From Anarhynchus alexandrinus (lineage: Eukaryota > Chordata > Aves > Charadriiformes > Charadriidae), in the NCBI GenBank assembly GCA_008711295.1, contig VUYV01000041.1, forward strand, positions 4,917,964-4,981,963: 64,000 bases of DNA, in the 5' to 3' direction. A program made the position numbers and the translations under genes. This document shows, piece by piece, positions 24,067 to 37,296 of this stretch; the first letter of the stretch is position 1; the number at the start of each line of letters is the position of its first letter. The notes under the pieces were generated by a model. The model was given only the letters and a program-made list of their open reading frames with translations, did not search any database and had not been told where the DNA came from.

Positions 24067-25022
24067 TGCTTTGCAAGTATGCTTTGCCTGGGATGTAATG
24101 GACTGCAAATAATTGCCTGTAGTGTGCTTTAGCTTTGTCCAGGTTCTGTGAAAACACTCTCTTCCTTTAACTGAGCTGATTTTTTCTCATTACCAGAGAT
24201 TTTTTTTCTCACCACTACCTAACTGATTGAAAGGAAACATACACTCTCAGATGGAAAAACACAGCGGCTGTGATTAGGACTAAAAAGCAATCTACAACTC
24301 ACTCTAGTCACCAATAGATGACATTCATAATAAGGTTTACCACTGTTTCCAAGTACTTTTCTATTAAGCCATTACTTTATTGTCTCTGTTTAAAAGTATA
24401 TAGTTATATAATGGAAAATCCTTCAAAATCAAAGTTCAAGCATACAAAGTTGCCTTTATTGGGGCAATTAAGTAAGTTTTATTACTCATACCAAACACAT
24501 GGTGTGTGAGAGCTAAAGAAGAGCTGGTAATAATAAAAACATACAGGGGACTGTTGGAAAGTGTTATAAATTATTTTTAGCCAAATAAAGGAGCAAGCAC
24601 CTAAACACACATACACACACATACACCCGCACACATGGGGCTACTTATGTACTTTAACACAAAGGACAATTTTGCAATTCAAAGGCTAACATTTATGCAT
24701 CTACAAGCAACTATTTGAAAGCTGTGTGTCATGTCTGTAAAACTTCACAGCTGTTTGCAGTTCACACCTTTGCGAAGCCAGAGCACGGAGGTGCGCACAC
24801 CCGTTTACATGCAGTTTTACAGTCCCACTTGTGGAGGCCCAGCACAGACCAAAATGGAATTGCAGGTTCTTATGTGCATCGTAGTCACAACCACAGTTTC
24901 CCGATGCAGAAGCCACAGCTTTTACAGCTCGTTGCCATTAATAGCCTGGGTTATGTTGTTCTTGACCTTTCCCTGTGAGGGGGTGTTCAGGACACAGTGA
25001 ACTTTTTGTCTTACCCCCTCAG
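24067..25022. other. Probable intron
   Basis: It contains a CA-rich simple repeat at 24605-24635 and otherwise unique sequence. The last 20 bases form the pyrimidine-rich acceptor of the next exon. Confidence 0.5.
24605..24635. repeat. Imperfect (CA)n microsatellite
   Basis: ACACACATACACACACATAC followed by CCGCACAC. This is short interrupted CA sequence. Confidence 0.7.
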
Positions 25023-25391
25023 ACGCTTTCTGCTGGCAGACTGGGACTTCCTCGTATCGGTGGATCAGGAGTCCTGCCACCTCCCAGCTTCCAGGTGGGG
25101 AACCACAATGAGTGCTGTGTCTTCCAGCCTTCCTACCAGCACACAAAAGTCTACCACAGCAGCATCTCAAAGCATGTGCTTCCTTACAAAGGAGGTAGTC
25201 ACGGAGGAAATGGGCCTTTTGAGACACCACCTGAGGGGAGGTACCTGCGCAGTGTCCCTAGCAAGAAGCTAAATTCAAGACATCACTTACCCTGCACCTT
25301 GCCTCCTGTCAAGGCACTGAAAGACACGTTCAAGCCAGCTACAACAGGATATCCCATGTATTGTCTGGAACCTTCCCCTCACAAGGACTGA
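25023..25391 (+). CDS. Candidate terminal coding exon, unidentified protein
   Basis: The segment follows TTTTTGTCTTACCCCCTCAG, a strong acceptor. It starts in phase 0 with TLSAGRLGLPRIGG and stays open for 122 codons to TGA (25389-25391). The product is Pro/His/Tyr-rich, with SYQHTKVYHSS, HVLPYKGG and a C-terminal YPMYCLEPSPHKD. It has no membrane segment and no recognised domain. An AATAAA lies at 25703-25708, giving a plausible 3' UTR of about 330 bp. The phase fits the exon at 7010-7100. Short Tyr/Pro-rich proteins of this style occur among ciliary and sperm microtubule-associated proteins, but that resemblance is my inference. Open frames of this length are expected a few times by chance in 64 kb. 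Confidence 0.45.
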   Translation, partial: TLSAGRLGLPRIGGSGVLPPPSFQVGNHNECCVFQPSYQHTKVYHSSISKHVLPYKGGSHGGNGPFETPPEGRYLRSVPSKKLNSRHHLPCTLPPVKALKDTFKPATTGYPMYCLEPSPHKD

Positions 25392-25702
25392 CCCAACCTC
25401 ACTCTGATTAGCCTGAGAGATCTGGTGTCACATGTGTACATGAAAAGCATCTAGGCGCTTATTAAATATGCATTCCCCTTCCTACTAACATTGTTCCATC
25501 AATATTTTAATGCCATGTTGCCTTTTAGATTGTGTTCCTACTGTAACATGAGGTCCCTGCTGGGGCAGACGGATACCACAGAAATGGATGTGTTTATGGA
25601 TGACACTTGTTTCAGTATGAAGAGTTGTCATCAGCGGTGATTTTCTGCTGCAAATGCTTATGGTTATTTCATCAGGAAATACCATCTCTATTCCCTTCTA
25701 CC

Positions 25703-25708
25703 AATAAA
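25703..25708 (+). terminator. Possible polyadenylation signal AATAAA
   Basis: A canonical AATAAA lies 312 bp after the TGA of the candidate terminal exon. AATAAA is frequent in AT-rich DNA, so it supports that exon only by its position. Confidence 0.3.
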
Positions 25709-28700
25709 GCCAATGGGGCAGCATGAAGGTGTACAAAGTAGGGCTGAACATATTCAAGCAGCAAAAGATAATGATTTATTGCCAAAGAGAGATAACTTGT
25801 GATAAAGCTCAAGTTAAACTTAACCCAATGCAAATGAGCTGACTTTTTTGGCATATATGAGGAGTAAATTTGGACCGTTGACTAGTTCTGTAGTGAAATT
25901 CATGTCTATATGAAGTTTGTCTGTGGGTTTTATTTCCTGTTTTTTACAATCCCTTTCTCATTTTGTTTTGTGTTTTTCCTCTCCTCTGGTTATAGACTAA
26001 TCATCGCCAAGTCTCAGTCATTTGCTTGAAAAAAAATAGCTGGCAGTCATTGTGCTAAATAGCCCATTTTGTTATCCTTGCCACAATCCGCCGCGTTCTC
26101 AGTTATTGCACTTGATAGGCATCATTAAGGTTTCCATGTTGTTAGTCATTTTCCTGATCTTTCATGTTTCTTCTGCTCAGGAAGCAACTTTTCCTGGAAA
26201 CATTCAAAGAGCAAAAAACCTGATTACAGCCAGCACCTTGGGTAATGGCATCTAAGATCCAAATCCCACTCTTTTTTTTTTTTTTTTTAAGCTGATAACT
26301 CCAATTATAAACATGAAAGGCCGGATTATGCCACTTGTGTTCACACTAAGTCATTCCACAGAAGTCTACAGAACTAGTTATGAGAGGAACATTGTTCAGC
26401 GTGAGTAATTTTTAGATAGCACAGTCTAAGAGTTTGTAGAACACTGTATTATCATGAGCTGGGATGTATTAACAGGACAGTAGACTGTCATAGACCTGCC
26501 CATCTCAAATACTGCAAGGTTACTCTACGCCATCCGCAAAAAGTCAGTGAAGGTGCTGTGGCTGTCTGAAGGCTCTCAGACAACTTTAAAGCTCTGTCTG
26601 AAGGATGGATGTGTAGCCACAACACAGGGAAGGAGACCTTCCTGTTTGCAGGGTGCTCTCTTTCCTGTTGCTGTCAAGAAGGTCTCTGGCATCCCTTGTG
26701 CAAAGCGAGAGAAAGCAGTATGAGGGCTGCAGGAGGTTGACGTGGGTGCAATGGCACCCATGTTCATGCAGAGCCAACCAGGATCCGAGCATGCACTGGG
26801 AGCCACATGCCATTGCTTCATCCTGGCATCTAGCTTCCAACCTTGAAACCGGAGATTTGCCAAATCAGCTCAAATCTAAACTGCTTAGAGCACATGAACC
26901 AAGCTGTCCTCCCTTTGGTGGGAGAGCACTAAGTAAAAGGAGAGTCAGTTCTCCCAGAAAAAAAGTTTGGGGTCACAGGAACGAAGAATCAGGTTCATAT
27001 CACTTCAGCAAACACCCTCCCTTCAAAAAGTGCTACAGGTTTTTAATATCAAAACAGGAAAGGCAGATCTTGGATTAGTTTATACTGCATCAACTCAAAG
27101 TTTCACACACAGTAAACTGGACTTAGCATAGCAAATGAGAAGGGTTCAAACTAAAGTTAATTTGCAATCCTAACATGAGCAATCTGTTCCCCAGCAGAAA
27201 AGGATCAAGATGTTAGTTAGGGTCTTTTTTTTTGATGATGCAGGCAGAATATTGCAATTTGAAAAGCGAGATTCCAGACAGCTGAGTTTAATTCTTACCT
27301 CATATATTTTTATATGAATTTATGGGTCTCAAGATTGTCTTACAGAAATGGCAAGTATATGGACAAAACTTTCATCGTTGCTACAAAGCTGAGAAAATAG
27401 GCCATTTTTAGTTAGTAATGCAATAACAAGATATAAGTGTTTTCATTTCTATTGCAGTTTATATCCCAAACAACAGTGGGATGCCAAGCACTGCATTAGC
27501 ATGCACCATAAAACAAGTATACATTTCCTATCCTCCTCTACCACTATTACTCAAAAAACTTCCCATGTTGCTGTAATTTTTTTGTGCCTAGTTTTTTTAG
27601 GAGGTGACATTTGAGGAAGAATGAGGGAAAATACATGCCATAATTTTTGAATTGGGCAAGACTGTCAAAGAAGAAAAAATCGCAAAAACTCTCCAGGGTG
27701 AGAGAGTAACACCACATCTTTCTCCTTTGAGGCACAGATTCCTCCAAAAATGACATAACTGTGAAACTAAAAGCTCAGCACAGAAACAGTTCCTGGACAC
27801 CTCCTGCGTATGCATATATATAGTACACACGCAGTTAGGGACATACTTATGGGTAACGATACATAAGCAGCAGAGTCACCATCAGCTGAACCAGTAATTT
27901 CAGAGAAGGTGAAATACTTCTCCAGAAGGATAATATTTTAAAGGGAATGCGCGAGCTTTCTGTTGGCCTTTTGACTGAAAGAAGCCCATCTGGGGAGCTC
28001 AACAGAACAGGGATACTCTTTGTATTTCACCAGAAAGAGACGGGTCAGTGGTGTGGCTGTGGAAAAATCATAATCCTACAGGCTAGGAAATATTCCCCCA
28101 GCTCCTCACTGGTTAAGACTCTTTTTGATATAAGTGTAAATCATCATCTTTTTGTTGGGGGAGAGAGAAGGGAGAACTTGCACTCAGATTTCTCCTTGAG
28201 AATCTGCCAGTGCATTTGCTGTTAGGAAATGACTAAAATAAGCCTCTGCACATATGTCCTTAAAAACACTTTGACTGCATTCCCCTGTAATTATTAAGCT
28301 TCTTCAGAGTCTGTAAGCCAGTGAGAAAGGGATTAGAGGGGTTACTTTGTGCCTCTGTGCCCATAAAAATCCCTTGGCTACTGCAGCACACTGCTCGGAG
28401 CGTCCTGAAAGCTTTCATATAATCCCTGCCTCCCAGCCACCGCCACCACTGCATTCCCTTTATTTAGACACATTCAAATTTCATGCTGTAATCCAAAAGC
28501 ACTCCAACACGGAAACAAGATCCACATTATAAATCACGTTTAAAAACTAACCTGCCAGTTAGAGTGGAGCAGCAAGGCAACTGCATGATAAAGTTTCCCC
28601 CAATTTTATACTGGAAGGAAAACCAGGAGATGTAAATTGGCAGTTAGCACCTGCTGACATTTCCTATTCTCCTGGTAGTGCAGGAGAGGGATCATTTTCT

Positions 28701-29239
28701 ATACCTGTCCCTGTAGGAGAGGTCACAATAGGACACCGATCCTGGACGGGGGTTGCATGTGAGTGTAAATACAGGATAGCAATAGTAAGAGATCAGCTGC
28801 ACGTCACCATTCAGGGGATTTTCATGTCAGAAGAGGACTTGTTATGCTCAGTGGTGTTCGCGCTGAAAATAAGTCATTGTATCATAGGCAGCAGCAACAC
28901 AGGACTGCAAGCTATCTTCTGGGTCACGGAGTCTGTTTCTAGTGCCAGCATGATATTATATAACCCCCTTCACCAACTCATCTCTAAGAACCCTAATGTT
29001 TTTTTTTCAGGCGACATTTCCCTGCAATAAACTCAGGGAGGGATTCTGGGCTGCGGAAAGGTTTGAATGAAGCGCTGCTGTTAAACCCAACAACAGCTGT
29101 AAACATCCAAAGTGAACAGCTTCCAGATCATGATGTTAAAGCAGAGAAACAACTGTCAAATGTGCATTAAAACGACATCTGCAAGACGGAATCGAAAAAT
29201 CTCTTTCGTGGAGCCAACCAGTAACAAACACTTCCTGGG

Positions 29240-29470
29240 TAAACAGGAACCTGGCACCGCTCAGCAGAAATCGACTGGGAGGGCAACAGCGGGACTGGAG
29301 CAGCTTGAGGGGAAGCTGCCTGTCATGCGCTCCCCTCTGGGAGCGGAGGGAAACCCGGCGGCTCTCAGGTCCGCAGCGGGCACGGCGAGGAAGAGTGGTC
29401 ACGGTCAGGGCAGCCGGGTAACCCAGCTTCAGCGCTTGGCTCGCTCCCTCCCTGCCCCCTCACGTTTGCC
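29240..29470. promoter_or_regulatory. CpG-enriched patch
   Basis: A short GC-rich segment with repeated CpGs (AACCCGGCGGC, GGTCCGCAGCGGGCACGGCGAGG, CAGCGCTTGGCTCGC) interrupts AT-rich DNA. It could be a small CpG island or enhancer. No TATA word or adjoining exon is evident. Confidence 0.25.
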
Positions 29471-32050
29471 TTTATCCCTTGGCACATCATATCAGCGTAT
29501 CTTGGTCACCATCTGTGAAGTGGAGATAATAACACCTCTTGTCTGCATGTCTATTTAGGTTGCAAATGCCTTCCAACAAAGACCGTCTCTTATTTTGTTT
29601 ACCAACAGTACACGGGCTCGGCCTTGTATACAGGCCCGGGTCACTAGTAATCATTATTTTAATAGTGACGATAAACATAGTAATTACCCAATATGAATCT
29701 AACAACAACAGCCAAGCTGCTTTGGTTTTCTTTTTATCAGAATTGTTCTCCTAAGTGCACGGGGCCACGGGAGTCAGCAGCACAGAGCAGTTTGGAGGGT
29801 TGTGGAGGGGCTGCTGGTGGTCTCTGGCTGCACACACCTCAGGATGCGCCTGAGAACGCGGTGCAGATACATACACGTGCAACGAATACACGAGCGGTCA
29901 GACACTGGCCATGTCTGACTATTCAAAACTATCATCTTCTATGCACTGCCTGTTTGCAGAGTCACCAGGGAATTTATTCCATATGAAGCTCCGCAAAATA
30001 GGAACACTGAAATATTATTTTGTGACAATCTCACAGGACAGATAAGCAAATATGCATTACAAACAGAACCGACCGTATCTTTTCCTGATTAATTCACTCA
30101 CCTCTTTGACTTTAACAATAGTAAATGCCCAGGAATAACAATTCTTCCTCATTCCAAGTAAAGGATTTGATAGATCCATGATACAGAGCAGAAGTTGAAA
30201 CATTAGTTAAGAACTGCAGCCTGATACTAAAGCCCTCTAGGGTTTGAACAAACTCTGCTGACAGTGCTTGGCTAATTTTAAAAATTGCTGCAATTAATTT
30301 TTTCAAATAAATGAGCTCCCAAAGTGACATATTTCAAACACAGAATCTTAATATTCCTTTCGAGTGAAGCGTGTGCTGTTGTTCATGGGGAAAGAGGAGG
30401 AAGCTCTGAGCTAATTGTTAAACCCAGGGGAATATCGACAGCCAGCCAGCTGCTAAGGCTTTTTGCTTGATCCCTTGCAAATTCTCCTCAGCTATTCATG
30501 GCCAAAATGTGTCACGTGCCAGTCTGAAATCATGTTGGAGGAACCGGTGGAAAGGGTCTCCTTTTCGTACTCCTGTCAGGCTTATGTCAGGAGGCTGTGA
30601 GGGATAACCATTGCTATTTATAGGTAATCCCCCTCTTGAAAGGTCACCCTTCATTGTGTGTTTGTTTCGACCCATGTCTATCCAAAAATCATTCTTCTGC
30701 GGCTCATCCCTAATGAGAATTTTTTAAGCAGATAAAAATTAAATAAATCATGCAATAATGCAGAAGATAGGATCTGTTTTACAGCTGAGAGCCCAAGGAA
30801 TGCATAGCACTTGCATTATCTCCTGTGGTTTTAATTACAACATAGGCAGGTTTATTTTGTCTGCCTTTTTTTAACAACTTCACTATCTTCGTCCAGGAGC
30901 AGGCACTTACTTTACATGTTGTAGATTCTTGATAATAGGACATTTGGGCACTGGATCACTTCCCTTATCATGAGCTACTCATGTGCAAGCACCGAGCCAC
31001 TTATCAGCCCAACAAACTGTAGCTTGCAGAGAACCGGAGAGCAGAATGGCGCCTGCTCTGCATTTCTCAACACTTCTCATTCTGAGAAAAAGAACAAAAC
31101 AGCTCCCATATTATGAAACTAAGCTTTCACTCTTTCCATATATTTGAGTGGCCATCCTTCGCTGAAAGCTGACTTCCTTTCCCACTTTCTGCTGGGCTGC
31201 GAGTTGGAGGAAGCAAGTAAAGCGATGACAGCACTGAGCACTAAAATAACAGAAGCGTTGAATAAAAGAAAGAGAAAAGTGTATTTTTATGGAAAGTGGT
31301 GCACAGCAGTACACCATCACAGTGATGCTTTCTGTATTTTCACACCATCAAAGTTCAATTAATGGAACTAAGGGGACTGTCGCCACGGCAAGAGGTCAAT
31401 GCAGAGAAGGAGAAATATGGGAGGGGAGGGGAGATAAAACAGAGTGCGGCTTTGTGAAAGAAGGAGGCCAAAGTCACCTGAAAAGAAATGGGTAGGGGAC
31501 TTGAGAAGATATGACTTGAAAGCACAGAGATAATGTACAATATTTCTTTCAAAAAGCCTCACTCATGCTGCTATCCTTCTTAAAAGAAAGAGGTAAAGGT
31601 AATGAGCGAAGCCTTCTCATCACACTTCTAAGAGTGGGTAGACAGGGATGTGGGTTGGCTTTCCTCAGGATCGACAGTGCTGCTTTTTGCTGAGCTTTAT
31701 CATCATGTCAAGCAAAATGGAGCACGCTACTGCAGGGAAGGCAAAATAGCTTCAGGTTATACAGGGCTGCGCCAGAAGTTGTTCTCAGTGCCATTATTGT
31801 GTCTTTTCTCCTGATTAAATTTTGAGTATAGATGGCAGGGTTTGTTCCATGGAAAATAATGACTAGACTGCAGAAGCGGACAACAAATCGGTGATCTCAC
31901 CAGGGCTGCCACGATGAAGCTAATTCTGTAACATATACTGCAGCTTCTTTGGTTTTACTGTTCATTAAATAGGGCTTGGCTTAGAGGCAGTCTTTACGTT
32001 TTCAAAATGTTTTAAAAAATTAAATCATTAATCAAAGCAACAACTGCATT

Positions 32051-32073
32051 AAAAAAAAAAAAATAAAATAAAA
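32051..32073. repeat. A-rich run
   Basis: Thirteen A followed by TAAAATAAAAAC. No retroposed body is recognised upstream. Confidence 0.7.
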
Positions 32074-34736
32074 ACAGAAAGCACTGAAGTTGTTCCTCAA
32101 AAGAAATGGAAAGGATTACAGAGATCATGTTTGAACAGGAAAAACAGGACTATAGTTCTTGGACTGTTCATGTAAATGACTCATCTGCAGGGGGAAAAAA
32201 ACCCAGCCTGTAAATGTCTGATTACTGGATGATGATTTTTGCCAGCTTCCACTAGGGAACCTGGTATTTCCAAAATTTCTTTATGAATGTCCACAGCCAA
32301 ATCCCATTTTATTTCAATAGGCATGCAGGTTTAACTCAGTCACATTTGTGGTTTAAAATGCTCTTCTAGATACTGTGTGGTTCAAATTTAAGTTTAGATA
32401 GGGTTCACCTCACCTAACTGCAGCCCTGTAAAATTCAAGCATCTAGACTGAGATTGTCATCTAGGTTACTTGAACAGACAGTGCAGAGAAAATTGTTCCT
32501 CTAGAGGGTTCATCCCATCTATCTAACACACTTAATTTTTGATGATATGAATCATCCTTTGGAAATGCCTGTACCTCTCGACTAACTACAAAGGGAACAT
32601 ATAGAGCCCTTTGAGAAGACACTTGTCTCTTAGAGGGCTGAAGTCCAATCTCCTATAACCTCTATTGAACCAATACACCCACATCAGGGTTGCCTCCATT
32701 TTGGATCCAAGAAGAGTGGGGAGAAAGGATGCTGTATGCCCAGTGTCTCCCATGTCTGAACTGACAAGTAGGAATGAAAAGGGAGGTGACAAACACTCCC
32801 ATCTGCAAACTGCCTGTAGCAGTCAGAGGTCAGCAAGAAGGAGATGTGTTCTACTGTACTTGCACCTTATCTTACCTCCCTGCAGGTGGAAGGAGGGAGG
32901 TAACAAGCTAGAAATCTCTGAACAAAGCATCAATCTAGTTTTCATTTTGTCTGAATTACTCTTGATTTTAGATAGCTCATTATTGTGACAACCATTCCTC
33001 AATGTTAAGGGAAGAGTATAGTTGGAGAGTGTGTCACAAGATGTGCTATCACCCAACAAGAGCCCATGTGACTAGCAACAGGTTCTTGCTCTTCCACTTG
33101 CCAGCATAAAGCTTGTGGAGGACTTTGTAAGACAATTTAAATAGACAAAGTCATTAAGTGGCAACTAAATAAGTTAACGTAGACATAGTGAAGATTCTCC
33201 TCTCATTAAGATTGCTGTCTGTCTCTCATTCTGGAAGGCTTTTTTTCAAGGTGGATGTCAGGCATGACTTCAGGAATTATGTCTTCATCTTTCCTTTCCC
33301 TACTAGGAGCTCCTTGCAGACAAGGGAACCTTCCTGGGAATAACCCTCAACTAGTCCCCCAGGATGAGATTGTGGGACCAGCCAGAAACCTACCCTACAT
33401 GGTTTTGACTATGTTTAAAGGGTCAGTAGATATCTTCTTCCATTGGAGTAGTGGAACAGCATTATACAGCTGACGTCTCAGACTCCCAAGCAGTTCTTAG
33501 TATATGTTCCGCTATTTTTGTATCCCTTTCCACTCAACTTTTAATACTAGTAGGGTAGGAGACCCTTTCTTTTAATATTTCTTCAATTTGTTAGGAGCAA
33601 CATCACTTAGAACAAGGTTGGATGATTGTAGGATTTATGTTTGTCTTCATCTGATGGAAGAAAACTGCCTCAGAGAACTGCAGATGGTGGTTGACTTCGA
33701 GCTGTTAAAGTGCCCAACAGGGAGTTCTTCTCATCAAGAGTACAGGTTTGGTTTCCTGGTGTGATACAGCAAAGCCTGCTTTCACTTCAAAATAAAGCAC
33801 ATTTTCTCCCTTTCTCTAGCAAATTGAAAGAAGTATTTAACTGAGAAGAACATAGTTTCTGGGTAACACATAAATATTTCAAATGGTCCAGGGATTTCCA
33901 TACAATTGTACTCCTCAGCCGGCAGACAAAGCATCAGTCACTCTTCCATTACTCTCATTTTAAGCTAGAATCACCAATGCATGGTAGGCCTTAGCATAAG
34001 TAACACCCAGATACGGTGATGGCCGCCTAATTGAGAAGGTACCTGTAAAAACTACCATTTTTTTAAGTATTTTGCGGAAGATTGCTTGGGGTTTTTATTC
34101 TGTAAGTATTTTAGGCCCTTAGATTCACCTGTTTTGAGATTTTGTGCAACCTTCTGGTCAGAGGTATCATGGGCTGACTCCCCTTCCCCATATGCAGTGT
34201 ATCAGCTACAGTCTCAAACATGAAGTTTAGTTTCTTAATATATTCTTCGGAGCTAAGCTGTGATTTGGTCTGTCCTGTTGAACAAAACATCAGCATTTCC
34301 CCAAGTCTTTGGCCTTTTCAGCCTCCGCCCCTGTGTGGGCACCTGACATACCTACTGTCATCACATGGGAGGATACACAAGACATGATGTTAAACTCATT
34401 AGGTTGGCCATATGTGCTATAACTATGCCACGATACAAGGTTGGCTTTGCCTATCAATGTTACCAATGGGTGAATAACTGCCATTGGAAGACTACTCTCA
34501 TAGAAATTGCAAATCATTCTCATTCTACCATGAGAACGATTTCTGTTTAAGGAAAGGATTACACTACTTTAAACCCCAGACCATTTTAATTTCAGCAAAC
34601 GAGCTTTAATCATTCACTCTGCTGTCCAGTGCTGAAAACAAGCAAACAATAAAAAGCTGTCTCACACCTCTCTGTAATCACAACCATTTTCTTTTGATCT
34701 TTTAAGAGACAGGGGAGTTAATAGATCTTTAACAAA

Positions 34737-34791
34737 AACAAGCAAACAGACAAACAAACAAATAATTAAAAAAAAAAAAACCCAAACCCAA
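34737..34791. repeat. (CAAA)n and poly-A run
   Basis: AAGCAAACAGACAAACAAAC is followed by AATAATT and A13, then CCCAAACCC. This is simple sequence and is not attached to a recognised element. Confidence 0.7.
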
Positions 34792-37296
34792 ACTTTCTAA
34801 GGTCTACCTGGTCTGTACATGAAGATTTATTTCATCTCACTTAATCTTCAACAATACTCCACAGCATCCCCTACCATGGAAATTTATACCTTTGGTTGTT
34901 TTCATATTATGTCTCAGAATGCCTTTAGAGTGCTGGAAATGTACTGGCAATTTTTCTAAGCCTCTACAGATCTTCTTGGAGTGCTTTTAGAAAATATGCT
35001 GGAGCTTGGGGGATGATTCACAGATTTCTAAGTGGTTTTTTTAATATGTAGCCTCGTGCCTGTACAAGGCTGAACACTGCCCATGATTCTTCCAATCTCT
35101 ACAACCACAGGCAGCACAGCACAAAATTTTGATATCCTGCCTCTCTATAAACCATACCCTCCACCTTTCTATAGACCACTATATAATGGAGGAAGGAGTT
35201 CTTACATTTTGTGCTGGCACAAGGTACTAACGTGCAGAAGCTGACTTACACACAGGCCTTAAATTTTGTGCAACAGCTATAATTAGAGCTTCCCAGCAGA
35301 CTTGATTTTAACACCCTTTGTGATTATTTTTTTTTTCCCCTCCGGGTTCCCTGCATAACATTAAGCAGCTCTGTAATATAATTGCACCGCTACAAAACAG
35401 TAGCTGCACTCTGCCTCTGTATGCAGTGGTTGCCAGCCACCAGCTAAATGTGAATCTGTTGTGTCATTCATAGCTCTGCACGTTTGGAAGAAAGACTGAG
35501 TTCGAGTTTAAACTGACATTATTAAGACTGACAGGTCCCGTTTTTAACCATCCGTTCATTTGAGGATGCTATTTTTGTCCACTGCCCTATAGAACAAAGA
35601 TTCCCCCCTGTGACAAAGCACAGTACTGCTAAAATTCAGCTTTCCTCATTGCACCGTGGCCGCAGCAAACGCAGAGGAATAAGTGGAATGCTCATAATCT
35701 CTGTGTAGATATATGCAGGTCACACCACCCTGCCACTCCACTTCTCTCCCTTGCTCCTGTGTGCAGGTAGGGTAGCGAAGTATGCAAGACTCTCCTCCCC
35801 CCCCAGCGCTTTCGGGGAGCACGACTCCGATAACGTGTGCTTCAGTGTCTGCCTACTTAGGAGAACTAAGTGGACGTGCAGAACAGAGAGGCAGCGTGAC
35901 AAGCACGTATACATTCACAAACAAAAAAGCACAACTGAGGGATCTAATTTTAGGCTTACCAGCCATCTCTCTTTACGATAAGAGGAACAAAAAGATGTTC
36001 AGCTCACTAGTAAATGGAATGTTAACTGTACCAGGAATGCGACCATTTTTAAAAGGCATGGCTCTGGAAAAAGACAAAGAAGCTGCTGTTTAAAGTCTGA
36101 TCTTATGAACCACATAAAAGAAGCTGGGAGACTGAGTAAGTGTCTAGCTCAGATCTCACACAGTCATCCTGACCCCCCCATTGGCTTATAGTCACATTAG
36201 CAACTGTTGTCCTCATTGGAAATATTTTAAAACCAGTGACTTACCAAAAAATTTTGCTATGGAGAATAAGCCTCAATGAACAGAAGTCATAACATCTAAA
36301 GTTACAGATGCACATGTCGGCTGAGGGAAGTGGGCATTTACAGCCTTGCTTGTCAATAGACAGCCAAAGGCAAATTCATTCATCAGGCCTATTTCAGTTT
36401 TCTGCTCTGGGAGGAGATGAAGTGAACTCTAAAACTGCCTATGTCTCTCCTTTGACTATAAAGGGAACTTAGTTACCACCTGATGTGTAGCATCCAGCAC
36501 TTGGGAACCAGGGAAATTCCATCCTGTGCGTCAAGGGGCAGGTAGGTCTCCAAAATGTAACGGTTTTCGTCAAAATGTATATTAGTCCACAAAGTAAAGT
36601 TCTACAGAGTCAGGTAATACAGGGCATCAGAAAAGAATATAAAAATATATGTGCAAGCAGACTAAGCAGAAAAAAGAAATTAAAATAAACAGGAACATAA
36701 TTATACCCATGGAAAAATATTTACCCCACACCCCTGTATAATTGCTACTAACTTTGGGCATATAGCATTGGGACGGTATAAAAGATACTAACAAGCTTCT
36801 CTTGAAGTCCCTGCCAGCTTTTTCCCATGAAAGGATGAAAGAATAGAAGCATCTATGCTCTACAGGAATATAAATCCTTACTGGAAACAGAAATGAATAT
36901 CCCATTGATTTTTAATGATACTTAGTCATGCAGGTGCTTGACATCATGTCTATATCATCAAGGGAACTCAGCTGGGAGATCCCTGGAGTAGTTCTGCATG
37001 GGTTGCTACATCTTCACAGAATGGCACATTGTCACATGAGGATGCTGGCTTAGGTCCCAAAACCCAGACCTGGGGTGTCCCTGCACAAAGTGCCACAGCA
37101 CGGAGTGTACATGCCCCAACTCCCTTTAAAAATCAGTTTTATGATTCCCAAGTCACTGAGGCAGTCTTAAAAGCTTGTCTTCACACAGCGAATCGCATGA
37201 AAACAGAAATGAAATTTTAATCCTTGGCATGGATGCCTAAATGGCTTCAGGACAATTTTCTTTTTTCAAGTTTACTATACGAATCATATTGAATGA

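Larger units (their letters stand above)
25709..37296. other. Long non-coding stretch
   Basis: Mostly unique AT-rich sequence without a recognised transposon. It contains an octamer ATGCAAAT near 25830, a short signal-peptide-like frame at 26136-26255, a CpG-rich patch at 29240-29470, a possibly conserved block at 29520-30960, and A-rich runs near 32050 and 34740-34790. No exon with good borders is seen apart from weak possibilities at 26181-26241. Confidence 0.5.

Noticed and set aside
26342..26402. Possible exon ending at a GTGAGTAA donor
   Set aside because: The acceptor is weak and the open segment is too short to be distinguished from chance.
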